DNA from: Gymnorhina tibicen
Taxonomy: Eukaryota; Chordata; Aves; Passeriformes; Artamidae
Direction: 5' to 3'
DNA length: 64,000 bases
Assembly: GCA_013399875.1 (NCBI GenBank)
Contig: VXAZ01018004.1
Span: forward strand, 62,001-126,000
The notes below the pieces were generated by a model that worked only from the letters and a program-made list of their open reading frames with translations, was not told the DNA's origin and did no database searches. This document shows, in pieces, positions 1-12,209 of the stretch. Position 1 is the stretch's first letter; each line of letters starts with the position of its first letter. A program made the translations under genes and the position numbers.

Positions 1-617
1 TCAGCAGAAGTAAGTGGGAATAGCCACATTGCCTTCTCTGGAGCTGGACTTGCTCATTGCGAATAGCAATTTGGTCTATTGTATTCTAAATAAGAAAATG
101 TGACTTTTCCACCATTCTTAATCTTTTAAAAGTGTGCCTCCATGTTGAAAATAGACAGAATTCCTCTTTCTCAAACAAATATGTTGGCAAAGTAAACATT
201 TTGTTCAGCCTTTGTTAAAAAAATAAAATAAAAACAATTCTAGAGATTTTTTGAAAATAAATAAATATATAAGTAAATCTTTAAACCCTTGGACATTTTG
301 AATGCTAACTGAGTATTCAGGTCTCATTGTGTAACTACCTTCCATGCATAAAGATAGCAGAGCCTGGGCATTTGAGCTCACAGGATATTTACTTTAGGGA
401 ATGCCAATTTATACCTTGAGGTTTCTCCATTATTTGCTGATGTATATAAATTGCGATGTCAGATGTAAACATCAGTACACTTAGGAAATATAGATATATG
501 ACAGTACTTCAGCATCTAGAAAACTATGCCAATCACTGAAAGATACACAAAATATTTCATGTGTCTACTCTGGGACATGACATTTATGCAAAAAAAGCAG
601 TGTAATTTGGCATTAAA
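1..617. other. AT-rich non-coding stretch
   Basis: I see no open frame of useful length, no recognised repeat and no RNA gene. The sequence is AT-rich with scattered A-runs and has the look of unconstrained intergenic or intronic vertebrate DNA. Confidence 0.6.
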
Positions 618-801
618 ATGCATGCAGACATCAAACCATTCCAGTATAACATCTGTGGGAAAAAAATCTCTCAGAAATGTGCTTTACAGGACCATCTGAA
701 CCTGCACAGTGGGGAGAAGCCCCATAAATGTAACTCCTCTGACATGTGGTTTGTGCATAACCTTACTTTTGAGGAAACATCTTACACAGCTACATGATTA
801 A
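618..801 (+). pseudogene. C2H2 zinc-finger pseudogene fragment (two broken fingers)
   Basis: Translation from 618 gives a finger-like segment KPFQYNICGKKISQK, then an HLNLH zinc-binding end (His codons at 693 and 705), then the inter-finger linker HSGEKPHKC, which is diagnostic of C2H2 fingers. The first zinc Cys is now Tyr (codon 645); the second Cys (654) is kept. In the second finger the first Cys (729) is kept, but the second position (738) is Ser. A one-base frame shift near 768-771 separates the start of finger 2 from its end. The shifted frame reads LRKHLTQLHD with both His (778, 793) and then a TAA stop at 799-801. Family knowledge: two adjacent fingers on one uninterrupted stretch, ending in a stop, fit the last exon or a retrocopy of a BTB or PRDM-type zinc-finger gene. 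I cannot name the parent. The upstream fingers and the start are missing. The damage to two zinc ligands plus the frameshift argues against function. Confidence 0.8.
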
Positions 802-2107
802 AATAATTTTGACTGTTAGGTCTATGAGTCATCTATATGAATGTTCCTGTCATATCCTGAGACAATGACGAAAAATAGAAGAAAAACAGTAAGAATGGAA
901 GTAATTGGAGAAATAAAATATATGAGTAATTGCTCATTAGCCTTTATTGAAAATTAAAATAGTGGTGGCAACCACTGGTTGGTGGTTTGATAACTTTGAA
1001 TAAAAGTGACCTGACTTAACACTAAGTTGTCGTTAATCTGTGCTTGTGTTCCACAGAATGAATATCAAGCCAAGCAGTGACAAGAATTTCTCCTTGCATA
1101 TTAGTCCTGCAACCTTGAACTTTAAAGTAGACCGGAAAAAGCAATTTGAAATACTGTATAAATTACACAATTTTACTAGAAACTGCATACTGTGAAACAG
1201 ATGCTTGTTCAAAAGTTACCTGATTGTTCCCTTCAGAGAATAATTTCAAGATTAATTCTATTCATTTGCTTCAGCAATTCAGCAATGTCTCATCTTCCCA
1301 TTGTCTGGTCTATGTTACTTATTATTCCTCTCTATAATAAAAAGGAACAATTTGTTGCTAGAAGCTTTGTAAGAGGATATCTGCATCTCTTATTCAGCAA
1401 ATAAAAAATTTTCAGAAAAATAATTGCAGCATCCTGGGAGGTAGTAGTTCTTTAATAGCAGTATTTTAACTTCACTAGAGACCAAGTGAATGTCAAAAAT
1501 TTTACTTTACTGTCAAATTCAGTTTCCTCATCACTTCTTAAGATCCTACGAAAATGTCAAGTAAATCCAACACAATTAGAGGTATCCTTGACTGAAAGGC
1601 TATTTTCCCTGAAGAAGTTATTAAAAGAACATTTTAGAGGCAGTTTGCTCAGTACCTGTGAAGAATTGATAGCTTGTACTTCCCATGTTCTTAAACCAAA
1701 GGAAAAAAAAAAAAAAAAGGAAAGAAAAAAGAAAAAGAAAGAATTGCTCTTGGCAGTGAGAACCTAGAGGCTGACACTAGCAGAATACAACATGATGTAG
1801 ATCCAAGAGTGCAAGCATGTTGCTTTCATCTCTAACCATATTTAGGTAAATTATTTGCAGCTAGCACGTTAAACCATTGATGGCATATATACCTGCAATT
1901 CTAGTGCTTAAATACGGTTTTAAAATGGGGAGAAAAAGACAGAAAGTATTTTTTAATTCAACCTGATTTTTAGAAAAGTTACTAATACATAATCTGTGTT
2001 TATCTTTTATAATTATTGTAATGGCATGCTGTCTGTTAGATGTATTCCTACACAGTTTCCCTGAAGAATTTTGTGATTTAGGTTGAGATGTAGGTTGTGA
2101 TTGTGTC
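802..2107. other. AT-rich non-coding stretch with a purine tract
   Basis: No gene is recognised. The stretch contains an A-run of 16 at 1703-1718 inside an A/G-only tract (about 1701-1741). Short open frames here are chance frames in AT-rich DNA. Confidence 0.5.
1701..1741. repeat. A/G-rich simple repeat
   Basis: A run of 16 A is followed by GAAA-type units on the + strand with no pyrimidines across about 40 bases. It could be an old poly-A tail, but no retroelement body is visible beside it. Confidence 0.7.
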
Positions 2108-2184
2108 CTTGTCCATGGCAGGGGGGTTGGAACTAGATGATCTCTTGGGTCCCCTCCCATCCACACCATTCTATGATTCTATGT
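2108..2184 (+). mobile_element. CR1 LINE 3' end fragment
   Basis: The segment 'ggggttggaactagatgatc' followed by a ccttcc-like stretch and the terminal 'attctatgattctatg' microsatellite is the classic 3' end of avian CR1 in sense orientation. The element is 5'-truncated to under 100 bp, as is normal for CR1 because reverse transcription starts at the 3' end and often aborts. There is no coding part. Confidence 0.85.
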
Positions 2185-3910
2185 TATGACTCGGCATAGC
2201 AGCATGAAACCATTTTAGCCTGAGATTTAGGTATCCCAATCTTTCCAATTAATGGAATTCCTCTAAAGGGTATTGGGCAGATTATTTGATATGCAAAGTA
2301 ATATCAAATTATGGGCCATCATATTATTGTCAAGAAAAAAGTTATAATTTAAGATCTGCTATTTCCAGGGAAAATAGAGAAAACCCAAATCAAAAGAAAC
2401 TGAACCAAAACATGAAACCCCAACTAAAACAACTGTGCCCCCTCCCCCAACCTGCAAACCCTGTCTAAAGCACTATGAAGGTATTTTGTAGGCCAAAAGA
2501 AGCTTGATAACATATCAATGGGTTGCATTAACTTCTTGGGCAAAGAACAGTTAAATAAGATACTTTTAAAATTTTTTTTCAACTCTATAATTGAACATTA
2601 CTTCAATTCTAGGTAAGCATACATATGTACAACTTTATTTTTGTGACTATTCCTGCTTAACTCAGGTGGACTATACACAAATTAAGTAAAAGGAGTAAGA
2701 GCTTCTTTGATCTACATTTGATGAATAAGTAGAAGTAGAGGTAAATTCTAAAAATCTTATGTTAGTAATGTAACTTACATGTTAATACATGAGAAGTCTT
2801 TTATGAATATACCTACACAAAATACATTACCCACAGGTAACAAATAATACATAATAAGCTTCAATAAGGACCATAAGTTGAATGATTAACTTATATAAAT
2901 GTACTAGATAACTTTTTAAGTATGTTATAAAATACCTTATATCTTTGGCACATTTTCTCCATCTAGTCTGTTTTCATTTCAAACCCAAATTTATTTGGTA
3001 AAACAAATAAACAACCAGGCAAAAAAAAAGTGGATATTTTTTTCAGATAAACTGATGCATCTTAATGTACGCAACTATGGAATAAATGAACTGCTAGCAC
3101 TGTGCCAGTGCTGCAGATTTCTATTATTTATGCCACATAAAAAGATGCCTAATCTTTCTTTTTCTCTTAACCTATGTCTCAATTTTTTTTCACAAGAATC
3201 CCTCTCTTAACTGTGTCTCCGAAGAAAAAACAAATCAACTTTTTTTTTAGCTTACAGACGTTGCCTTCCCTAAAACATTTAATCATCTTTGAGAACAATT
3301 CTGCAATCAAGTTATTTGACAGAATCCAAGTAGCACTGTCAGTTCCTCAACAGAGAAAAATTATGGTCAGTCTCACATGAGCCATTAAAGCTTTTCACTG
3401 GAGTTTACACTTACAGGTCCAAGCAGCTTAAATCAAATAAAGGTATGTGTATGGAAGCAGATGTGCACTCGTGTGTATTGTTTCTCTCATGGCTCAGACT
3501 GTTAGATAATCTTTAGCAGCAATGGAAACCTTCAAAGGAGTCCACAGTCTCGTAAGATCAAGACCATCTCTACATGTATGATGATCATTCTTTCAGGAAA
3601 GATCAAACCAGTTGTATTCTTAGTTCACATATTTAAGCCCCACAGAATGTATATTCATGAATGAATTTCACTTAGCGGGGAGCATCTAAAATAGATCTCC
3701 TTTCTTCAAAATGGCTAGACTTCCAATTATTCCCTTTCTTCTCTTCTCCCTCTGTCCTTGTTATTCTAGTATTTTACATTTAAGAACTCCCTTTCTAGCA
3801 GCCTGAATCACAATAACAAACTTGCCAGGTCAATTGTGCCATACTTAAACAATTTCCCTGTAGTTTAATTGTGGTTATTTCCTACGCTAATGGACAAGAT
3901 AGCCCTAATA
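2185..3910. other. AT-rich non-coding stretch
   Basis: Nothing recognisable. It has A- and T-runs, for example near 3190 and 3240, and no repeat family that I can name. Confidence 0.5.
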
Positions 3911-3952
3911 TTTTTCTCTTTTTTTTTTTTTTTTTTTAATGAGGAATGGGGG

Positions 3953-4063
3953 NNNNNNNNNNNNNNNNNNNNNNNNNNNNNNNNNNNNNNNNNNNNNNNN
4001 NNNNNNNNNNNNNNNNNNNNNNNNNNNNNNNNNNNNNNNNNNNNNNNNNNNNNNNNNNNNNNN
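3953..4063. other. Assembly gap (111 N) flanked by poly-T
   Basis: The unresolved bases sit between two T-runs (ending about 3937 and spanning 4064-4075). Each run is followed by a similar short sequence: 'aatgaggaatgggg' on the left and 'aaatgaagaagtgtgggg' on the right. The gap is probably a homopolymer or tandem-repeat problem. The frames that cross it are meaningless. Confidence 0.95.
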
Positions 4064-4075
4064 TTTTTTTTTTTT

Positions 4076-6774
4076 AAATGAAGAAGTGTGGGGTTTTTTT
4101 GTGCTTGCACCTGATATTTCTTTTAAACCTGTTCCGTTCCAAAAATGAAAACCCTTTGAAGAAATGATGGAACTTTTTTTTTAAGTAACAATAACAATTC
4201 TGCTGCCTGGAATTGTTTATGAATGATGTGCTTATTGCCAACTTAGATAAAACGTCTCCACATAGCATAAGCCTTCATACTGTAGTGATTGCAGAGTCTC
4301 AGCGACTTCACAATAGGGATTTGGAGCTTTCAAATGAGAAGTTGCACAGCACTAGCTCCAGCATCACGTGTTTTTACCTCTAAATTTTTTGTTTTATTTG
4401 TGAGGTTTATTTTACAGCATATGCTAACAATTGAATTGGACAATATAGTGTAATGATAAACTCACAGTCTATGTGTTAATGTAGAACTCTGTATTCTGAT
4501 GCATGTGCAGAATTCTGCAGTATGGATCAACTACTCTCTTTCACTCTCTGTAGAAAACATCTGAAAAAGTAGACAAACAAACATGCAAACTAACAAAACC
4601 ACCTAGGACTTCTTCACTGTAAAAAAGTGTATAGACAATATATTATACAGAATAATTGGAATTTCATTATGTAGAATTATTATTTAACCTCTATTATATG
4701 GGTTTCAGAGGCACCCATATAATTATGAGGTAAACTGGACATTAAGCTAGTATAAATCAGAACAATTTTATAATTGAATAATTATTTGAAAAGTCTAAGA
4801 AAATATTCTTGCCACCTGCGATGTCTGAAACTGGTAAATGTACCATGAACTTCCAGTACTTGGAAAATTTCCAAAACTCTTATAAATATTACAATATTTT
4901 TTTTCAAATTTTGTTCATGTGGAGAATTTTGCAAAAGAAAGGAGAATGACATTAGTTTTGATTAACAGATTGTGTGTTTATTTCTTTACTTTGCCTAAAT
5001 TAAAATATTGTGATTGTAATTTAATTTTAATGAATTATTGACATTCTGTTAAAGTTGGGAGCTGGAAATGCTAACTGATTTTAAATGAAGCTGAACAAGG
5101 GCATTAGCTTATATTCAAATTAAATTCAAACCTTCCCTTCCCCCCCTCACCTCCTTGGCATGGACTTGTACTCAACAGAACTAAGACAATCCCTTTAGTT
5201 CTTTTGTTCATCTGAAACTTGTACGTATATCTAACATAACATAAATCTCTTACAGATTCTATGTTTAATCTTAGATGTTAAAATCTATTTCTCTATATAT
5301 TTCCTGATTTTGCATTTGATACTGAAAAATCCTGAACCTGAAACTAGTCTTGAATATCTGATCCCTATCCTTACAAGAAACCAGAGAGCTAAACACAATA
5401 TATTTTCACAGAGGCCAATTCCACATTTTGAATCAAAGTTATGATCCAGAGCCCTTTAAAACACTGATGCCAAACAGTCAGTTGGAAAAAATTCATTTCG
5501 AGCCCAGGTAATAATATCAAGGAAATTATAAAGAATGATGAAAATAAAGTAAGGAAAGGGTTTTCCTAAACATCCATGGAAAATTAAGAACACTGGAAAT
5601 TTTGCCAGTCTTGTTGGTTTTAGCTGATCTTGGAGTGGAGACCATTCTGCAGTAGCAATGACTTGCCTTCCTACCTGGTGCAACAGAGTATTTCATGCCA
5701 TCAAAGGGCCATCCACTGTTATGTCTAAGATTTTAGGTTATTTTCTGAGGATTTCCTAGAAGCCAGCAAGTTGGCTAGTTTGTGTGACTGCAAATAAATT
5801 GGATCAAATGCTGTGAGAATACCATAATGGAGATTACTGAGCTATCCTTTAAATAGTAGCTCCATTAGGGTAACACTGTACAGCACTATGTACAGATATT
5901 AATCTAGGTCCCTAGGAACCAACAGAGGCTCACAGAATTTCCCTCCAAATGTCTACAAAGTCTATTTCAATTTATGAAGTTTCTAATTTTATGTGTTTAT
6001 TTTTGTACTTAATGGCACTTAGATATTTTGTGCAGCACCTCATATTTGGGCCCAAACTTGATAGTGGATAATCTAAATCCAGTAGCGTTAATAGCAATCT
6101 GATAATAATTTAAAAGTTATAATGAAATTGGTATCAAATTATTACTGTAATAGTTCCCTTACTTTTTATGTGGGTATTGAAGGTTCACAACTAAAACTGT
6201 ATGCATATTCCTTTAATGATCACAGGCTAGGAAAAGTAATCCTTCATTCATAAAATATGCATTGGGCCTTGACCATTTCTCTAATGGTAGCTCGTTATCT
6301 ATTTGAGGCTATTATGAGCTTAAAATTCAAATTATAAGAAATTAAAGTAAAAGACAAGACTATTACAGAAACTGTGACCTAATTTAAGTGAAATTGAACC
6401 CCGGATTATTTGTGGAAGGGACTAAAAGTAGTGGAATAGACACTAGAAACCTTGCTATCTCTTTAGGTCAGTTTTAGAAGAAACCTCTGACACGGAATGA
6501 CTCCAACTTTAACAGAAATCCATTCCATTCAGGGTTGGAGGTGGGGGAGAGTGGTAGGATGTTGTTTGCTTGTTTTAAAATACAGTTATTTCACTAAATA
6601 GCCATAAAATGTGTAGGTCACAGACTAAGACCTTTTCACTGATTCCTGGTCAGATAACAAAAAGCTAACAAAATCATCCTGATCTGTTTAAAGGACTTGT
6701 GTTAACCTTGCTTAAGCAGTGTTAATTTCCTGCATGCCTAGCTATAATACTTTTACAGCTATTTCATCTACACT
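4076..6774. other. AT-rich non-coding stretch
   Basis: No gene, recognised repeat or RNA is visible. Frames are short and frequently stopped. Confidence 0.5.
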
Positions 6775-6845
6775 TTATACATATATATCTATATTTTTAT
6801 ATATATATATATGTATATGAATATATATATATATATAAATAAAAT
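6775..6845. repeat. (TA)n microsatellite
   Basis: About 70 bp of nearly pure TA/ATAT with a few interruptions (ct, ttt, gta, ga). It is self-complementary and so could form cruciform or hairpin structure. Confidence 0.9.
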
Positions 6846-9665
6846 AACATATCCTTTTTGGGACTAGGGCATCCCTACTTACTCAGTTGTTAAGGAACTG
6901 GACTTCAGTTTATTTTTTGAAATAGACAGCTGGAAATTTGTTTGACCTTTCTACTGTGTTCTGCTCAACACAGGGAAAAAATTGGAGATTTTGATATGTA
7001 AACATACCATTAGGTGTAATTTCATGCTTGAGAGAGATCATATGTCTACATAAAAAGAGACAACAAATCTTCCCAAAATATCCAATGTGAAAAAAACCTC
7101 TTGTGACTAATTACATTCTAACCCGTATTTAAATTTAACAAGATGCATATTGCTGACTATCCTGAAATAAACAAAGACAACTAAAAAATTTAGCATGTGT
7201 ACACTTAAAACACCTCAAGTCGTGATAAAACCCCCATAGTTTCCATCTCATTTGGTAGCCATGGAAATTATACGTATTTTGGTAGATGGATCACACTATG
7301 TTCTGGTGCTGTTTTCTTTTTAGGGAGTGATGTTTCTTTTCTTTTTATGGTTTGTTAGTTGATTTTTTTGTTATTGTTGTTGTATATTAAGCCTAATAAT
7401 GACAGCTAGAGCATCTCTAAAAAGTGCTTCTTTTTTACTCATGAAGTGCCTCTTTTCTTTTTACTCCTGAAGAGTGCTGTTAACAAGGTCAGAATTAGCA
7501 ATCTAACAGGGACATTAGATCTTTTTTTATATATCTCAGAAGAAAAAATGCTAAAAGGCAAATTTTTTATCATGGCAATAAAGTGGGTTCACAAGGACTG
7601 TTTCAGACTATGACTGCCACCTTGAGCTTTTCATTAAAAAAAATAACAGAATATTTAAATAAAGCAATGCTGCTTCCTCAAATAAGACTCAAAGATGTTT
7701 GCAACACGTGTTTGTCAGTTCTTTGTCTCCTGAGGCTCTTAACACAGTGCAGTAATAGTCAAACCAACACAAGAGTGCTGTGACAAGGGGGCTATAAAGC
7801 AAAAGGATAAAAGAAGGAACATCACCTCAAATTCTTGCTAAGGACAGAACTGATTTAGACATCTACATATTAGCAAACAAATACCAACACCAAAACAACG
7901 ATAACACAGCATAACATTTGATTGCATTTCCTAGGTCTTCTAAAAGTTGATGGCTTCCTTTTGTGACAGTATTAGTCTTTGTAGGTGTTAGTTACCTTAC
8001 ACCGCTCCTAAATTTGTCAAATGCATTTGCGGCTTCAAAACCTATGCTATAGACTTCTAGAAAGTCTTCTTACCTGACAGAACTAAAAAATTAAAAAAAA
8101 ACCCCAAAAACCTACAACCAATAACTCATTGACTATATTGTATACAAAAAACGTGCTATTTGCTCACCATGATGTGAAGCACTCTTCATTTCAATCACCT
8201 TTATCTCTCAAAAAGTGCAGTTATGAGGGTGGCAGTAAGTAATGAAGTACAGTGTGTCCATTGTAATTACTGGGACACTGTTTGGGTTTCTTTTTGTAGT
8301 GTAGGTGTTGGCATCTGCTTGTTGAAAAGATTATGTGTTTATCAGATCATTGTAATATATACTTCAGAGAAGACACCTCATTTCCTGTTGACTGCATTCA
8401 GTGAGGCTATTTTCTTTTGTCAGAATGAAAATCAATGGGCTCATTCAATACTAAAAATCAATTTCTTCCATTTAGATTACACTGCTTTTACGTGCTTCAT
8501 TGTGTGTAAACAGGCTTCTCACTCCTCAGTTTATCTTATAATTTATCTAATAATAGGAAGAAAAAGATCCAAGTTTTGGGTGTTTCCTCTATTTTTTAAT
8601 CTGCTGCAAATTTTTAAAGAAGGTAAAATTTCTGGAAACATATAATGTTTCCTTCTGAGGATCACCATTTTAAAATGCTACTTGGTACAATTCAAGATTA
8701 AAGGTTTATAATTTACAGAAGAGAAAAGGTTAGTGCCCAACAAAATACTTCAAAATTGCCTACTTTACCTTTACACTATATTTGTTTAAATGGAATTGGA
8801 AAAAAGTATTTTGAAATGTTCTCTTGATAAATGTTGATGTAATGACTACATTCCCACGAAATATTTTTAAAAATGTGGGATTGGTATATTGCTATGGGAG
8901 ATGTGAAAATATTTCATTTAGCTTAACTTACCAGTTAAGAAAAAATTACTAAATATATGTAGAAAAAATTGTGAAATATATGTGTAATAATACCACTAAG
9001 CATATTTAATAGATATAAAATCTATGAGATTGCCAGTGCTAAGAGACATGTTTATTAATTGTGTACAAGACTCGCTATTGTGCCATAAGGTTATAAGACA
9101 TTCTGTTTCATTTTCCCCTCATCCATTGTATAACCAAAAGGAATAATAATAGAAATAATGATGAAGCAATGATAATGCAAGCAATATAAAGCTAGTTATA
9201 GTATTCATGGTGTTACAAGAGTAATTTTAATTTCTTTTCAGAAGAGTAAAATTATTTTATATTGGCTGTATAGCTCCTGATTTATTTCAGAACTTGTACA
9301 GATCAGGGACAAAATCATATATCCTAAAAGCACATGTAAATTATAATAGCCTGAAAGAGTGATTTCTACAAATGTAGGGGATTATATTTTGAAGATAGGA
9401 ACTGGCATTAAATACAGAATGAACTGGATCAAATGGATTTTTATAAATAGGGATGTATTGCTTCAGGAAAGCCTGAATCCGAATTCAGTACAGTGCAATC
9501 ATTCAAAGTGAAACATTTTACATCCTTACATACGCAAATAGAAGTAGGAGAACAAATCTTGGATTCAGTAATAAAGTAAAAAAATAGTCTCTTTCACAGA
9601 CTGTACCAAAGACTTGAGATTTAGAGGTCTGACTTAGAGAGTCCTTTGATTTAAGATATAAAAAT
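6846..9665. other. AT-rich non-coding stretch
   Basis: The longest open frame is about 140 codons (8223-8645, +). It has no recognisable domain, biased composition (many Phe, Ile, Cys) and no promoter or splice context, so I treat it as chance. Confidence 0.45.
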
Positions 9666-10195
9666 GTGATAAAACCAGAACAAATAGAGGCAGCTAACAG
9701 ACATATCACTATGTGGGCATGGAAGAGAGCTGGAGTTGCTGCTGAAGGCAGCACAGGACTGAGCAGTAACAGGGCTGATGTGCCATTGGGCACAGTCCCC
9801 ACTGACTGCAGCAAACACAGCAGGCACAGCATAGCTGTGTTGGAGACGACAGGGCCGCCCAGAACCGGGGCTGCAGGGCAGCCTGATGCATCCCACAGAG
9901 CTGGGGCTGGCGGAGGTGCTGTCCCTGACTCTGGGAGCTGGGTCTGTCAACAGGGCAAGGAGCTGTGAAAAGGGCAGATGGCACAGCATCGAGGGATATG
10001 TAAACAAAATTTACAGGATCTTCTCTGAGCCCATGCAAACAAGAGAGCTCAAAGCTCCAGGAGAGACAGGCAAAGGCTGTGTTCACTGGATTGCAAATGG
10101 ACATGTCTGCGGTAGCAGAGGCAGGGAGCTGATACTAGGAGGGAACTGCAGTGGTGACTCCCTGCTGTGGAAAGACCTCCATCTACTGACCTGAT
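9666..10195. other. GC-rich block of unknown origin
   Basis: Composition jumps from AT-rich to CAG/CTG- and GG-rich, with overlapping open frames of 100-131 codons on both strands. Open frames on several strands at once are expected from GC-rich sequence with few TAA/TAG/TGA. I recognise no protein family. The block ends about 100 bp before an LTR edge at 10298, so it may be a fragment of another mobile element. Confidence 0.4.
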
Positions 10196-10297
10196 TAATG
10201 CTAGGTAGGTTTGCTCCTTGCAGGGGATTCAGATCTTGAAGCATGCTGTTTCTCTGGACATCAGACTATTACCCTTGCTACTTTGCCACATGAACAC

Positions 10298-10841
10298 TGT
10301 GATGGGTTAACCTTGACTGGCTGCCAGATGCCGACTAAACTGGTTGTCTTAAGTTCTTCTCACTAGGACAAGGGAAGAGAATAAGACAAAAAAGGACAGG
10401 GAGATTTCTCACAGGCATGACAGATTCAAATTTGGGAAAATAAATTTAATTCATTGTCAATTAAAAGTAGAGTAGAGTATGAGAAATGAAACCAAAATTA
10501 AAGCTTTCCCCCACTTCTCCTTATTCCCAGGCTCAACTTTGCTCCTTCATTCCCAACTCTTTTATGTTCATCCCCATGAGCAACACAGAGTATCAGGGAA
10601 TAAGAGCAACTGCCAGTTCACATCTGCTTCTTCTTCCTCCCCACACACTTCCCCTTCTCTAGCATGGGATACAGTTCTTCATTAACTGCTCCAATATGTG
10701 TCCTTTCTACTGGGTTCAGTCTTTCAGGATCAGACTGATCTCCTGTCGAAAAACCTGCTCATGCAAGTGTTCCTCTCCAAAGGTTCCTGTCAGAAGCAAG
10801 CTCCATCATTGGGTCTTTATGGACTTCAGTTCCTGTCAAAG
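10298..10841 (-). mobile_element. ERV LTR, part 1 (R/U5 side), interrupted by a later LTR
   Basis: On + this begins 'tgtgatgggttaacc' and continues with the C/T-rich blocks of an abundant avian LTR family. Family members are read as transcribed from the opposite strand: on the - strand the AT-rich polyadenylation area is at about 10440-10460 and the LTR ends in CA at 10298. The family assignment to an ERVL-like LTR is from memory. The homology resumes at 11502, so a 660-bp insertion splits the element. No clear target-site duplication of the outer LTR is visible. Confidence 0.7.
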
Positions 10842-11501
10842 TGTAAGGACTTAAAGAGCACAACAAACTCTCTCAAACACTGTCAAAGAAGGAAGTACCC
10901 ATAAGATAATCCACCACAACAAGAACTTAAGCACATATGGCAAACAGGAAGGTGTTAATACTAGACCTAAATGGAGGTGAAGGTTTGGAATTAGCACACT
11001 GAACAAAATTCCACTGTGCAGACTTGGAAACTTGTGACAAGTGCAGAGAGCAACAACAGGAAGATTCCAGGCCTGGTGAGGCAGATCTGAGTGACCTTGC
11101 TGGACATAAAATTCCCATGGCAAACTGTGAAAAAAGAAGCAGCTGCTTACATAAATTCCATCCCAAGTTATAGGAACAGTACCTATGCCTCATGGATACC
11201 TGGGACTTGGACTTCATAAAAGTGGCACCTCCAGTAGAACATTCGGGGAAACCTATGACCAATCAGACCAGGGTGAAGAAGGACCAGCAGGACACGGCAG
11301 AAGTTCATGTGGTGGTGATATCTTTTGCTAAATTTATCTCTCTCTTTTACTCTCTTTCTCTTCCTCCCTGGCCCTTCTTCCTATTTCTCTCTCTCTTTCT
11401 CTTCCTCACATCTACTGTTAAATAAAATAAATACTATTAATTATGATCTTGTTTGCAGCTTAATTCAGGCAGAGGCAACCCTTAATAACTGGATCATAAC
11501 A
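10842..11501 (+). mobile_element. Nested solo LTR, about 660 bp
   Basis: The element starts TG (10842) and ends CA (11500-11501, '...ggatcataaca'), as retroviral LTRs do. It is flanked by 'caaag' (10837-10841) and 'caagg' (11502-11506), a 5-bp target-site duplication with one mismatch. The outer LTR's homology stops and resumes at exactly these edges. Inside, on +, there is a TATA-like 'cataaaag' near 11215, a long pyrimidine tract and the polyadenylation hexamer AATAAA in 'aaataaaataaat' (about 11420-11430). Only one LTR is present and no internal genes, so this is a solo LTR left by LTR-LTR recombination. Confidence 0.7.
11335..11408. repeat. Pyrimidine (CT) tract
   Basis: About 70 bp of CTCTCTTT-type sequence inside the nested LTR, just upstream of its AATAAA signals. 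It is probably part of the LTR rather than an independent microsatellite. Confidence 0.7.
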
Positions 11502-11950
11502 CAAGGCATATTTACCTCCTCTGGCATGGAATCCTGCATGGACTGCAGGACGCATCTGCTCTGATGTGATCCTCAGGGCTGCCGGGAGACAGCCTGCCTC
11601 ACCTTCTTCATGCTGCAGGAGAACCTGCTCTGACACATAGAGGATCACCTCCTCCTTCTCTGACCCTGGTGTCTGCAAGAATGTTTTTCTGATGTTTTTT
11701 CACTCCTCTCTCACAGCTGCTATGTAGGTGTGGGGTTTTGTGGGGGTTTTGTGGTTTTTTTTACAACTTCATGAATATGTTACCACAGAGGCAACCACCA
11801 GTATCACTGATAATCTCAGATTTGACCAGCAGCAATTCTGTTTTAGAGCTGGTTGGGACTGGCTCTGTCCAACAGAGGGGCAGCCCCTCATCTCTTCTCA
11901 TAGAGGCCACCACTGCAGCCCCCCTGCTACCAAAAGGTCAAGTCTTCCTA
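11502..11950 (-). mobile_element. ERV LTR, part 2 (U3 side) of the split element
   Basis: This contains the family landmarks in order on +: repeated 'gctgcagg' blocks, 'ggtgtctgcaagaa', 'cactcctctctcacagctgc', 'taccacagaggcaaccacc', 'ggttgggactggctctgtcc', 'agaggccacc' and 'ccctgctaccaaaa'. The same landmarks occur in the LTRs at 31960-33890 and 43041-43820. The outer edge near 11950 is eroded and approximate. Confidence 0.7.
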
Positions 11951-12209
11951 TATTTTGTATGAACAATCCATTTCAACTCTCATTGGTCTTTCCCTTTCAA
12001 ATGGTCAGAAGTTCAGCCACTCTCAGAAATATTTTAAGCTATGTATGGATCCAGATAGTCAGTGAAACATGATGTCCATTCAGTGGATTAACACAGCTCC
12101 CAGCTGTGAGGGCTGCTCCATGGGAGGGGGCGTAACAGAGGAGAAAGAAAGTTGGATGTGGGATCCCAGTGCTGGTCTGGGGGCTTGGCCAACTTGCTGC
12201 CCCTGCTAT
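11951..12209. other. Unassigned sequence between LTR and CR1
   Basis: No recognised family. It includes a moderately GC-rich segment (12080-12190) with no useful frame. Confidence 0.4.

Noticed and set aside
1703..1718. Poly-A as tail of a processed pseudogene
   Set aside because: No gene-like sequence precedes it and no flanking duplication is seen.
3865..4110. Open frames across the N gap
   Set aside because: They consist mostly of unknown bases.
8223..8645. 140-codon open frame on +
   Set aside because: No domain, odd composition, AT-rich surroundings, no splice or promoter context; fits chance.
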